Source: an uncultured Blautia sp. (GTDB lineage: Bacteria; Bacillota; Clostridia; Lachnospirales; Lachnospiraceae). From it: a stretch of DNA of 64,000 nt. Position numbers and translations under genes: made by a program. The notes under the pieces are model-generated. The model was given only the letters and a program-made list of their open reading frames with translations, ran no database searches and was not told where the DNA came from. The stretch lies in assembly GCA_900540785.1 (NCBI GenBank), contig UQHF01000001.1:1-64000 (forward strand). Reading direction: 5' to 3'. Of this stretch, positions 1 to 7,885 are shown piece after piece. Numbering within the stretch: position 1 is the first letter of the stretch; each line of letters starts with the position of its first letter.

Positions 1-146
1 CAGTACGTAACCTTAAGATTTCCGCAGGTGCAGGCTTTATCGTAGCTCTTACAGGCGAGATCATGACAATGCCAGGCCTTCCAAAAGTTCCGGCTGCAGA
101 GAAGATTGACGTAGACGAAACAGGAAAGATCACAGGACTGTTCTAA
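1..146 (+). CDS. fhs: Formate-tetrahydrofolate ligase, C-terminal fragment
   Basis: Only the last 47 codons are inside the window; the reading frame begins with the codon at 3 and stops with TAA at 144. The fragment holds the conserved end of the enzyme: a glycine-rich SAGAGF stretch, a TGEIMTMPGLPKVPAAEKI segment and a closing GKITGLF. The enzyme makes 10-formyl-tetrahydrofolate from formate, ATP and THF in the cytoplasm, and in acetogenic clostridia belongs to the Wood-Ljungdahl methyl branch. The gene is truncated by the window edge, not broken. It is followed by a strong hairpin terminator that also ends the oppositely oriented mannosidase gene. Confidence 0.93.
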   Translation, partial: VRNLKISAGAGFIVALTGEIMTMPGLPKVPAAEKIDVDETGKITGLF

Positions 147-165
147 TAATAAGAGTTTAAAAAGA

Positions 166-197
166 AAAGGTATCGGAGAAATCCGGTACCTTTTTGT
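166..197. terminator. Bidirectional intrinsic terminator between fhs and the GH38 gene
   Basis: Stem AGGTATCGG / CCGGTACCT (one G-T pair) with an AGAAAT loop, flanked by AAAA on the left and TTTTT on the right. It therefore works as a T-tailed terminator on both strands and separates the convergent fhs and alpha-mannosidase genes. Confidence 0.85.
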
Positions 198-206
198 TAC
201 ATATTT

Positions 207-3200
207 TCAAAGAATCAACCGGAAAGTCTTAATCTCATACGGCTTAAACAAAACAGTAAAACTATTCTCATCGACCATAACTTCCCCAAGACTTCTTTCA
301 AGCAAATCGCACTCTTCCACTTTTTTCAGAGAAAAACCAGTTTGTATCAATGCGTTAACACGGCTGTTGCGATTCTCGTATAACCGTATAATCCAGTCTT
401 TTCCGTCCTCGCTTTTTTTCACAGTCTCCAGAAAACACTCCTCTCTGTTGATTTGAATCACACTTTCTGGGATTATATTCTGACATTCCCTCTTTATATT
501 TTCTTCTCTTCCTTTTTGCACTGACACGAACAGAGGAATATTCAGGTTATATGCCATCTGCACTGTCTCTGCTTCCTGCCATCTTCCCGGATGAGCATAT
601 ATAGAGTAAGTAAATTCATGAAACCCTATGTCCGCATTTTTATTAGGATACGTACCAGATTTAATAAGCGTCATAGAAAAATTTCCATTTTTCACACCGT
701 ATCCGTATTTACAGTCATTTAATAAGCTGATGCCCCCATTATATTCGGAAATATCTGCCCACTTATGTCCGCAAACCTCAAACTTTGCAGAATCCCAGCT
801 CTGATTACATGTAGTTTCTCTCTCTACATTTCCAAATTGTATTTCAAAACTTGCATATTTTGTATTTACATCTACAGGAAAATTCACTCTCAAAAGAACA
901 TGATGCGTCTTCCAGTCTGCTTTTGTCTGAAAATCAATTCGCGGAATATTCTGATAGAAATTTACCCTTTGCTTTACGACAGATTCTCCAAATCCCATAG
1001 AATACTCCACAACTGTTTTCAGTTTTCCGTGTTCCAAAACTGTCGGTACAGATACCCAGTCCGCTTCATATGGCTTTTGTTTATAATACTCGTCAATATC
1101 CCAGTTATCCCAGTTCATCGGTCTGTCTTCGTAGCTGCATAAAACATTTCCTACCATGCCTTCTCTGATATGCTCACGATTCTCTGACTTTTCCACAAGA
1201 GAAATTATCTGCATTTTTTCATTGAACACAGCCTTATAAAAATCATTTTCATAAATTCCCTTCCATATATAAGGCTCTGCTGATTCTATTTTCTGCTCAT
1301 ACACAGGGTAAAACTTCTTATATCCACATGAGGGCAAATCTTCCGCGAAAAACACAATTCCGTCCGATGTATTCTGAACCTCATGTAATTTACCGCTTTC
1401 ATCCTTCACAAAAGCAAACGGTTTCTCCCCCACCGGAGCGATCACTAAATCAGAACGACAATATCCTGTTGTATTTATCACCACAATTGTATCTTCTTTT
1501 TCATCTGCACATACGTTTTCTGCAATCGCCTCTGCAATTCTTTCCGCTTCTCTTTCTCCCTCAAAAAGAATTTCTCTGTACTCCTCATCCGTAGTATCAT
1601 AAACTTCTTCTATACAGGTTCCCGGAATAATATCATGGAACTGATTCAGAAGAATGACATCCCAGCCTTTTCTCAGCAGTTTTTCCGGATATAAATAGCC
1701 GGAAAAAGACGCCATAGCAGAAAGAATCTCTATCTGCTGATAAAGAATTTCAGATTTTCTGTTATACTTTTTATTTTTTGCCATAGACGTATACGTTCCT
1801 CTGTGGCATTCAAAGTACAACTCTCCGTCCCATACCGGCATATTCTTCTTTTCTGCATTTTCCATATAAGTTCTGTCAAAGAAATCCATTTCTCCTTCCA
1901 GACAAATCCTCGGAAAACCGGGAAGCCCATATTTTAACCGCTCTGCATTTTCCAGCATTTCTGCTGTAGGTCCGCCTCCTCCGTCTCCAAAACCATATAG
2001 CATGAACGTATTATCGGTAAGCTCGTGATTCTGAAATCGTTTGTGCGTCCCGAGAAGCATATTCGGATTAATCATTCCTGTATATGTCGTTGTATTCTTT
2101 TTATCACTAAAGGAAATATTCAATCCTGCTGCTTTATTAAAATCACAAGCTGTGGGCATAAAAGTAAATACTTCAGATCCATCCAGACCTTTCCACCAGA
2201 ACATATCATTTGGAAGCTGATTATACTGATTCCAGGAAATTTTTGTTGTCATAAAATAAGGAATCCCTGATTTTTTCAAAATCTGCGGAAGAGCTGCCGA
2301 ATATCCGAAAACATCGGGAAGCCAGAGACATCTGCTTTCTTTTCCAAACTCTTCCATAAAAAACTGATGCCCTTTTAAAATCTGACGCACAAGAGACTCT
2401 CCTCCTGTAAGATTGCAGTCTGCTTCCAACCACATTGCACCATCTGCTTCCCATCTTCCTTCCTGTATTCTCTTTTTAATTTCCTCATATAATTCCGGAG
2501 CCTGATCTTTTACAAACTGATAAAGAATCGGCTGACTGGACATAAATTTATAATCCGGATATTCCTTCATCAGAGCCAGAACTGTTGAAAAGCTCCGAAG
2601 TGCCTTTTCTCTTGTCTGTTCTACAGTCCACAGCCATGCAATATCTATGTGCGTATGACCAACTGCGCTGACTATAGGCACATCTTCTCTTTGTTCTGTA
2701 TAGAACGCCTGTTTCAAAATATCTTCTGCCTTTTCCAGCGAAGCATAAAATTGGGGACTGTACGGTATACGAAAATCAAGCGCATCTCCTGCTTTTTCCA
2801 GAACCATTAAAATTTTCCGGCAATTCTCCTCGTCTGTATTCTTAACAAGTCTGGCACCTTCCAATGGAACATACATATCATAATAAATCTTTTTCACTTT
2901 TTCATCTACAGACTTCAGATATGTATGGATTACCAGCTCTCCCGGAACCGTTCCACTGTATACCAGAATGCGTATTTCATACACATCTCCAATACAGGCT
3001 CTATCACAAAGAATCACTTCTCTGTGATTGACATCTGCCGCCTGACACAGTTTTCCATTGACAAAAACGAGCATCTGCGGATTGGTAGCATCCCACTGTC
3101 CCTCTCTTCCTGTTTTTATTTCAAACACTGCTTTTTTTCCCGCCAGCTTCTCCGGTATTTTTAATACTGTACAAAACCATCTGTGTGTATCTATATCATT

Positions 3201-3374
3201 CCACGGGTTATCTATTCTTGTTCTTTTCCAATTTTCCACAGAACTTTTTGCATCACTCAGATTTTTCCCCTCTTTTACAACATATTCTGTAATTTCTTCC
3301 ACATCGCCGTAAATTAAATTTTTTAAATCATCTGCCATTCTGCCAATACGCTCAAGTTCAAATTTCCTGTCCAA
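207..3374 (-). CDS. Alpha-mannosidase, glycoside hydrolase family 38
   Basis: A 1055-residue cytoplasmic enzyme with no signal peptide, the usual size for bacterial GH38. The metal-binding motif HTHID lies at residues 240-244 and the nucleophile region WLPDVFGY at 351-358, with the catalytic Asp at 354. An N-terminal extension of about 230 residues precedes the catalytic domain, and central and C-terminal beta domains follow. It should release mannose from imported alpha-mannosides such as N-glycan fragments. The start is TTG, chosen because a GAGGAGGG ribosome site lies just upstream. It is the last gene of the operon SBP-permease-permease-LacI-GH38, 25 bp after lacI. Family assignment is firm; linkage specificity is inferred. 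Confidence 0.93.
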   Translation of the reverse strand: MDRKFELERIGRMADDLKNLIYGDVEEITEYVVKEGKNLSDAKSSVENWKRTRIDNPWNDIDTHRWFCTVLKIPEKLAGKKAVFEIKTGREGQWDATNPQMLVFVNGKLCQAADVNHREVILCDRACIGDVYEIRILVYSGTVPGELVIHTYLKSVDEKVKKIYYDMYVPLEGARLVKNTDEENCRKILMVLEKAGDALDFRIPYSPQFYASLEKAEDILKQAFYTEQREDVPIVSAVGHTHIDIAWLWTVEQTREKALRSFSTVLALMKEYPDYKFMSSQPILYQFVKDQAPELYEEIKKRIQEGRWEADGAMWLEADCNLTGGESLVRQILKGHQFFMEEFGKESRCLWLPDVFGYSAALPQILKKSGIPYFMTTKISWNQYNQLPNDMFWWKGLDGSEVFTFMPTACDFNKAAGLNISFSDKKNTTTYTGMINPNMLLGTHKRFQNHELTDNTFMLYGFGDGGGGPTAEMLENAERLKYGLPGFPRICLEGEMDFFDRTYMENAEKKNMPVWDGELYFECHRGTYTSMAKNKKYNRKSEILYQQIEILSAMASFSGYLYPEKLLRKGWDVILLNQFHDIIPGTCIEEVYDTTDEEYREILFEGEREAERIAEAIAENVCADEKEDTIVVINTTGYCRSDLVIAPVGEKPFAFVKDESGKLHEVQNTSDGIVFFAEDLPSCGYKKFYPVYEQKIESAEPYIWKGIYENDFYKAVFNEKMQIISLVEKSENREHIREGMVGNVLCSYEDRPMNWDNWDIDEYYKQKPYEADWVSVPTVLEHGKLKTVVEYSMGFGESVVKQRVNFYQNIPRIDFQTKADWKTHHVLLRVNFPVDVNTKYASFEIQFGNVERETTCNQSWDSAKFEVCGHKWADISEYNGGISLLNDCKYGYGVKNGNFSMTLIKSGTYPNKNADIGFHEFTYSIYAHPGRWQEAETVQMAYNLNIPLFVSVQKGREENIKRECQNIIPESVIQINREECFLETVKKSEDGKDWIIRLYENRNSRVNALIQTGFSLKKVEECDLLERSLGEVMVDENSFTVLFKPYEIKTFRLIL

Positions 3375-3399
3375 TCCTCTCCCTCCTCTTTCTGCACTT

Positions 3400-4401
3400 T
3401 TATTTCTCCACTACAGAGTCTCTGTATATAATCCTTCCCGGAATTCGTATTCTCTTTGCTTCTTCTTTTCCCTGTTTCTCAATTCTGCAATTCAGGAGTA
3501 TACAGGTTTCCCTTGCTATCTCCTCCAGGGGCTGTTCAACTGTTGTTAATTTAGGTCTGTTCAACACAGATAAAATATGGTCATCAAAAGAAACCAGCGA
3601 TAATTCTTCAGGGATGCAGATATTCAGTTCTTCCACCGCCCTGATCACACCAATACAGGAATAGTAATTAGTAACAAAAACTGCCGTAGGCTTTTCTGTT
3701 TGTTCCCATATCTGCATCATGGCACGATACCCGCCTTCTGTATCATAATTTCCTCTCACAATCCATTCTTCTCTTACCGGAATTTCATAATCTTCCATTA
3801 CTCTCCGAAATCCCCTTATCTGTTCCTGTGCCGCTTTGCTATTCTCCGGGCCTTTTATAACTCCGATTTTTCTGTGCCCCATAGAAATCAGATACCGGAT
3901 AAGTTCATAAGAGGAAACCGCCGCGTCTGTCTGAATCAGATCCCCCACGCTGCCTGCATTTGCTTCCTCCAGACTTACAATCGGAATATCCGCATTTCTC
4001 GCCCTTTCCAGATAATCTTTTTCACACGGAAATGATATGGCTATAATTCCGTCCACTAACTGTCCACATAAAAATTCCACATATTCTTCCGCCCTCTCAA
4101 ATGAATTTCCATGACAGCACAAAATCAGTCCACACCCTATTTCCTGCAGATATTTTTCCAGATACCCTACCAGTTTTGCACAATATGCCCCCTCCATAGA
4201 CTGAATCAGCACTCCAACTGTATAAGTTCTGGCACTACGTAATCCTCTTGCAAAATTATTAGGCGAATATCCCAGCTTCTGAACAGCTTTTTCAATTTTC
4301 TCCCTGTTGTCCGGCCGTACATTTCCCCCATTCATATATTTTGATATAGTAGAAATAGCCAGCCCAGTCTCTTTTGCCACATCCTTTATTGTAACCGACA
4401 T
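3400..4401 (-). CDS. LacI-family transcriptional regulator of the mannoside operon
   Basis: 333 residues: an N-terminal LacI helix-turn-helix (TIKDVAKETGLAISTISKYMN, with the hinge helix ending near residue 55), followed by a periplasmic-binding-like sensor domain with the usual PTAVFVTN and ELSLVSFDD strands. It lies inside the ABC/mannosidase operon, between the second permease and the GH38 gene, so it probably senses an imported mannoside or its product. The likely targets are the two CAAAACGTTT operators at 7699 and 7819. A second LacI gene (9120-10124) has a closely similar recognition helix, so which protein binds which site cannot be decided here. No clear sigma-A promoter was seen in the 98 bp upstream. 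Confidence 0.9.
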   Translation of the reverse strand: MSVTIKDVAKETGLAISTISKYMNGGNVRPDNREKIEKAVQKLGYSPNNFARGLRSARTYTVGVLIQSMEGAYCAKLVGYLEKYLQEIGCGLILCCHGNSFERAEEYVEFLCGQLVDGIIAISFPCEKDYLERARNADIPIVSLEEANAGSVGDLIQTDAAVSSYELIRYLISMGHRKIGVIKGPENSKAAQEQIRGFRRVMEDYEIPVREEWIVRGNYDTEGGYRAMMQIWEQTEKPTAVFVTNYYSCIGVIRAVEELNICIPEELSLVSFDDHILSVLNRPKLTTVEQPLEEIARETCILLNCRIEKQGKEEAKRIRIPGRIIYRDSVVEK

Positions 4402-4499
4402 ATTGTTATCTGCTCCTCTCTTTTACAGTATTTTGCTGCTATTCGTTATTTCTAATATATCATAAATTTCCATATTGTACCATTTTGAACCTTAGAATT

Positions 4500-5327
4500 T
4501 TACCCTTTTACTGCACCGGATAAAATCCCGGATTCTACTTTTTCATGGAATATAAGGTATATCGTAATTGTTGGTAATATAGCCATTACGATAAATGCAA
4601 ACTGCGGGCCCATATCTGTAGAATGCGCTCCCGTAAAATTGAGCATTGCCCTTGAAACCGTATATTTTTCTGGCTTTGTCAAAAGCACCAGCGAAAAAAT
4701 AAGTTCTCCATATCCATATATAAATACGAAAATCGCCTCTGTGGCAATAATCGGTTTACTTATAGGAAAAAGAATCTCTGTAAGCAGTTTTACATTTCCG
4801 CATCCGTCAATAATTGCAGCTTCATCCAGTTCCTTATCTATTCCCTGTATATATCCTGTGTATAAAAATACTGCCTGCGCAAGATTAAAAGCTACATACA
4901 CAAGCAGAATAAACCAATACTGATCTTTTGCTTTCCATGCACTCGCTATAGAAGAAATAGGTACGATCGTACAATGTACAGGAACCATAACGCCTATCAT
5001 AAAAAATAAGTACAGCGGTTTTATGAAAAAATAATTTTTCCGCGCCAGAATATATGCCGCCATCATTCCAATTATAGTGACCAGTATTGTAGTTAAAATT
5101 GCCAGCAGCACAGAATTTCCGATACTGGTCACTGCATCTGCCATCTCGTTCGCCTTTATATAATTATCTATTCTCCATTTTTCCGGCAGCGCAAATAAGC
5201 CTGAATTGATTTCATTATTATTTTTAAAAGAAGATAATACTGTAATTCCAAGAGGAAGTATTGTAATGCCGCCCCATACTATCGCTAAGGCATACCACAA
5301 AGTATTGATTTTTTTACTCTTTCTCAT
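4500..5327 (-). CDS. Carbohydrate ABC transporter permease, MalG type
   Basis: 275 residues with six predicted membrane segments and the permease EAA loop EAAIIDGCGNVKLLTEILFP, which docks on the ATPase. The protein ends in GILSGAVKG, typical of CUT1 MalG/UgpE-like permeases. I place the start at ATG 5327 rather than the upstream GTG at 5333, because an AGGGGGT ribosome site lies seven bases before that ATG. The gap to the upstream permease gene is short, so translation is probably coupled. No ATPase gene lies in the locus; as with many Firmicute CUT1 importers a shared MsmX-type ATPase encoded elsewhere is expected. Confidence 0.9.
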   Translation of the reverse strand: MRKSKKINTLWYALAIVWGGITILPLGITVLSSFKNNNEINSGLFALPEKWRIDNYIKANEMADAVTSIGNSVLLAILTTILVTIIGMMAAYILARKNYFFIKPLYLFFMIGVMVPVHCTIVPISSIASAWKAKDQYWFILLVYVAFNLAQAVFLYTGYIQGIDKELDEAAIIDGCGNVKLLTEILFPISKPIIATEAIFVFIYGYGELIFSLVLLTKPEKYTVSRAMLNFTGAHSTDMGPQFAFIVMAILPTITIYLIFHEKVESGILSGAVKG

Positions 5328-5338
5328 TTTCACACCCC

Positions 5339-6223
5339 CTACATTTCTTCTTTTTGACGGAATATCCGGTTCACAACCAGGCTCAAAACAATGCCAAATA
5401 TCAGCAAAATTATGCTGTATGCACTGCTTCGTCCGAAAAGTTTGTATTGAAATGCCTGTGTATATAAAATAATTCCAGGCGTTGAGCTTACATTATTCGG
5501 GCCGCCCCTTGTCATCGTCCACACAATATCAAACACTTTCAAAGAACCTGTAAACGCCAGAATAGAAAAAATCTTAAATGTGTTTTTCATCATGGGAAGA
5601 GTGATGTACCGGAGTCTCTGCCAGCGCCCACATCCGTCTATCGTTGCTGCCTCATACAAATTCTTTGGAATGGAAACGAGCCCCGCTGCAAAAATCAGCA
5701 TATTATATCCAGCATACATCCATTCATTTACAAGCACTACGCAAATTACATTTACTACTGGCGTGGCAAGCCAGTCCATAATCAGATTATCCAAACCCAG
5801 AAATTTTAAAATCCCTGCAATTCCGCCCCAATTCGGATTAAATATATGCGTCCACATAAGAGCTACCGCTGTTGTACCAAGCATAACCGGCATAAAAAAC
5901 GCAGTTTTCATAATTCTTGTGCCTTTTAAATCAGAAGTAATTAAAAGCGCCAGACCAAACGCAATCGGCATAAGAACCGCAAAACTGCCAGCCATAAACC
6001 ACAGACAGTTTACCATAGAACGCCAGAAATTTTCGCTTGTAAGAACTTTATAGTAGTTTTCCATACCCACCCATTTCTTAGGTTGTCCAAATAACCCCTT
6101 CCAGGAATGAAAGGACAAAATTCCTGCATCCACGATAGGATATACAATAAAGAGTATGATTAAAATAACCGCCGGAAGCAGAAAACCAATGGATACTGCA
6201 TATTCCTTACCTTTTCTTTTCAT
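5339..6223 (-). CDS. Carbohydrate ABC transporter permease, MalF type
   Basis: 294 residues, about six membrane segments, with the EAA motif EAATIDGCGRWQRLRYITLP near residue 200. This is the partner of the MalG-type permease just downstream. A longer reading frame runs back to 6313, but it would translate through a strong hairpin at 6267-6304. The ATG at 6223 has an AGAGGTGA ribosome site ten bases upstream and yields a normal N terminus (MKRKGKEYAVS), so I use it. Together with the binding protein and second permease it forms a CUT1-type importer for an oligosaccharide, most likely an alpha-mannoside given the linked GH38. Confidence 0.92.
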   Translation of the reverse strand: MKRKGKEYAVSIGFLLPAVILIILFIVYPIVDAGILSFHSWKGLFGQPKKWVGMENYYKVLTSENFWRSMVNCLWFMAGSFAVLMPIAFGLALLITSDLKGTRIMKTAFFMPVMLGTTAVALMWTHIFNPNWGGIAGILKFLGLDNLIMDWLATPVVNVICVVLVNEWMYAGYNMLIFAAGLVSIPKNLYEAATIDGCGRWQRLRYITLPMMKNTFKIFSILAFTGSLKVFDIVWTMTRGGPNNVSSTPGIILYTQAFQYKLFGRSSAYSIILLIFGIVLSLVVNRIFRQKEEM

Positions 6224-6265
6224 AATCTCTGTCACCTCTTTTTTATTTTCTTTCCCAAACAGCAG

Positions 6266-6305
6266 AAAGGTCCTCAGGCTTTTATCCGCCTGAGGACGCT
6301 TTCTA
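6266..6305 (-). promoter_or_regulatory. Intercistronic hairpin between binding-protein and permease genes
   Basis: On the minus strand GTCCTCAGGC pairs perfectly with GCCTGAGGAC around a GGATAAAA loop, extended by GAAAG/CTTTC at the base. It sits in the 86 bp between the binding-protein stop and the permease ribosome site, and no long T tract follows. Such hairpins, known from malE-malF-type operons, protect the upstream mRNA and reduce downstream expression, giving excess binding protein. A role as partial terminator is also possible. Confidence 0.75.
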
Positions 6306-6309
6306 TTTA

Positions 6310-7644
6310 TCATTCGTATTCAGACAGAGTATCTGTAATTTCTTTTCCTACTTCTTCTGAAGTTTTTCCCATCGCCAGCCCCTGCAGAGACGTGCGAACT
6401 GTATTCATCATCATAGACTGTGTATCATATCCCTGCAAATCTGATTTTACATCCTGTGTCTCTTCCATAATCGCCATTACATCATCAAGAAGATAATTCC
6501 CTGTATCCACTTCTACATTATACGCGTAAGTATTTGGATTTACCTCGATCAGTCCTTTGATATAGTCAACACTTGCCAGATATTTCAGAAAGACAACAGA
6601 CGCTTCAATTTCTTCTTCTGTTGCATTTAATGTTGATACATAATACGCGTCCGTTGCTCCGCCCATATCTACTGCAGCATATTCCTCCTCAATGGCCGGG
6701 AATCTGACAACACCTACTTTTTCCTCTGAATAAAGCGGAGATTCTGACTGCTGTAAAAGTCCGGGATACCAGGAACCGTCATACTTAAATGCCGCTTTCC
6801 CTTCTTCAAATAAAGTATCTTCCATACTCTTATCTGTGCTTAACAGATTCTCTCCCAGATAACCTTTATCTACCATTTCTTTCATCATATCATAAATTGA
6901 GGTCATCTCTTCGCCGTCATAAGTCATTTCTCTGGTTGCAAGTTTTTCTGCAACTTCAGGTCCATATTTTTTCAGTGAAAGAACTGTATGAAGGTGTCCA
7001 AAACGCCATGCGTCTTTTTCCCCTATCTGGAATGGTTCAACACCTGCATCTTTTAATGTTGCACAGGCATCCATCAGTTCATCAAACGTTGTTGGTGGTT
7101 CTACATTATTTTCTTCCAGAATTTCTTTATTGTAATAAAGCATAATCTGATATACTTCAGATGGTACTCCGTAAATTCCCTCATATCCGTAATCTTCAAA
7201 TTTACAGGTTGACCAACCATTATCGGAAAATCCCCCATACCATTCTTCATCCGCCTCCAGATATGGCTGCAAATCCAACAGGTATCCGGCATCTAAGTAG
7301 TCAAGACATCTTGCACCTCCATATTCCTGAAAAATATTCGGGGCATCACCGGAAGCAAAGTCTGTACTGAGTTTATCAAGATAATCTGTTTCACTGGATA
7401 TATTGGTCATCTCCACTGTAATGCCGTTGTCCATCTCATTAAATTCCTTCACCTTCTGCTCATAATATGCAGAGGCCGCATCGTCACTTCCACCACCGTT
7501 TCGTGTTGCTACACGAATCGTTACGTCATCAAATTTCTTATCTTTCAAAGAAAAATCTTCTGCTGCTACGCCGTATGGCAGCGCAGAAACTGCGGTGACA
7601 GCTGCAATTGTTACACTCAGCATTTGTTTCATTACTTTCTTCAT
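6310..7644 (-). CDS. Sugar ABC transporter substrate-binding protein without a lipobox
   Basis: 444 residues resembling family 1 extracellular sugar-binding proteins (an N-terminal IRVATRNGG strand, YNKEILEENNVEPPTTFDEL, a D-G-S-W-Y-P-G segment). The N terminus MKKVMKQMLSVTIAAVTAVSALPYGVAAED is a clear signal peptide, but it lacks any cysteine, so there is no lipoprotein anchor; a signal peptidase I site after GVAA is the natural reading. That is unusual for a Gram-positive importer (see findings). It is the first gene of the operon with a GGAGG ribosome site and an operator-bearing promoter at 7686-7714. Its substrate is inferred from the linked GH38 enzyme. Confidence 0.9.
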   Translation of the reverse strand: MKKVMKQMLSVTIAAVTAVSALPYGVAAEDFSLKDKKFDDVTIRVATRNGGGSDDAASAYYEQKVKEFNEMDNGITVEMTNISSETDYLDKLSTDFASGDAPNIFQEYGGARCLDYLDAGYLLDLQPYLEADEEWYGGFSDNGWSTCKFEDYGYEGIYGVPSEVYQIMLYYNKEILEENNVEPPTTFDELMDACATLKDAGVEPFQIGEKDAWRFGHLHTVLSLKKYGPEVAEKLATREMTYDGEEMTSIYDMMKEMVDKGYLGENLLSTDKSMEDTLFEEGKAAFKYDGSWYPGLLQQSESPLYSEEKVGVVRFPAIEEEYAAVDMGGATDAYYVSTLNATEEEIEASVVFLKYLASVDYIKGLIEVNPNTYAYNVEVDTGNYLLDDVMAIMEETQDVKSDLQGYDTQSMMMNTVRTSLQGLAMGKTSEEVGKEITDTLSEYE

Positions 7645-7685
7645 GGTCTTTACCTCCTGTATAGGTTCTTGTTTTTGTTACATTC

Positions 7686-7714
7686 AAGATACAAAAAGCA
7701 AAACGTTTTGTCAA
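7686..7714 (-). promoter_or_regulatory. Sigma-A promoter of the ABC/mannosidase operon
   Basis: On the minus strand TTGACA (7709-7714), a 17-bp spacer and TATCTT (7686-7691) precede the binding-protein gene by about 40 bp. The spacer contains the palindromic operator, so a bound LacI protein would block polymerase directly. Confidence 0.85.
7699..7710. promoter_or_regulatory. LacI-family operator 1, perfect palindrome
   Basis: CAAAACGTTTTG is a perfect 12-bp palindrome with the central CG typical of LacI/GalR-family sites. It overlaps the -35 edge and spacer of the leftward promoter. Likely ligand: one or both of the LacI proteins encoded at 3400-4401 and 9120-10124. Confidence 0.8.
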
Positions 7715-7814
7715 TATAAAAACGTGTATATAATTCTTTTCTTATATTTTGCACTATTTTTCTTCTTATTTTTTGTGTATTTTTCACAATTATATTTTGT
7801 GATTTTATTTCTAA

Positions 7815-7843
7815 TTGACAAAACGTTTCGTTTAATTTACTCT
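7815..7843 (+). promoter_or_regulatory. Promoter of the patB-lacI pair
   Basis: TTGACA (7815-7820), a 17-bp spacer and a weak -10 TACTCT (7838-7843), 42 bp before patB. The -35 and following bases copy the leftward promoter, TTGACAAAACGTTT, so the two are controlled alike. Confidence 0.65.
7819..7830. promoter_or_regulatory. LacI-family operator 2, near-palindrome
   Basis: CAAAACGTTTCG differs from operator 1 at one base and occupies the same position relative to its own -35 box. The centres of the two sites are 120 bp apart, a distance that would allow looping between them. Confidence 0.75.
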
Positions 7844-7885
7844 TAAGATAAAGCTTTTACTTTAATCACGGAGGTAACATATAAA

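Noticed and set aside
4402..4499. Separate promoter for the lacI-GH38 part of the mannoside operon
   Set aside because: TATGAT-like -10 boxes are present but none has a -35 at 16-18 bp.
6224..6313. Longer N terminus for the MalF-type permease
   Set aside because: It runs through a hairpin, gives an atypical charged leader, and the ATG at 6223 has a clear ribosome site.
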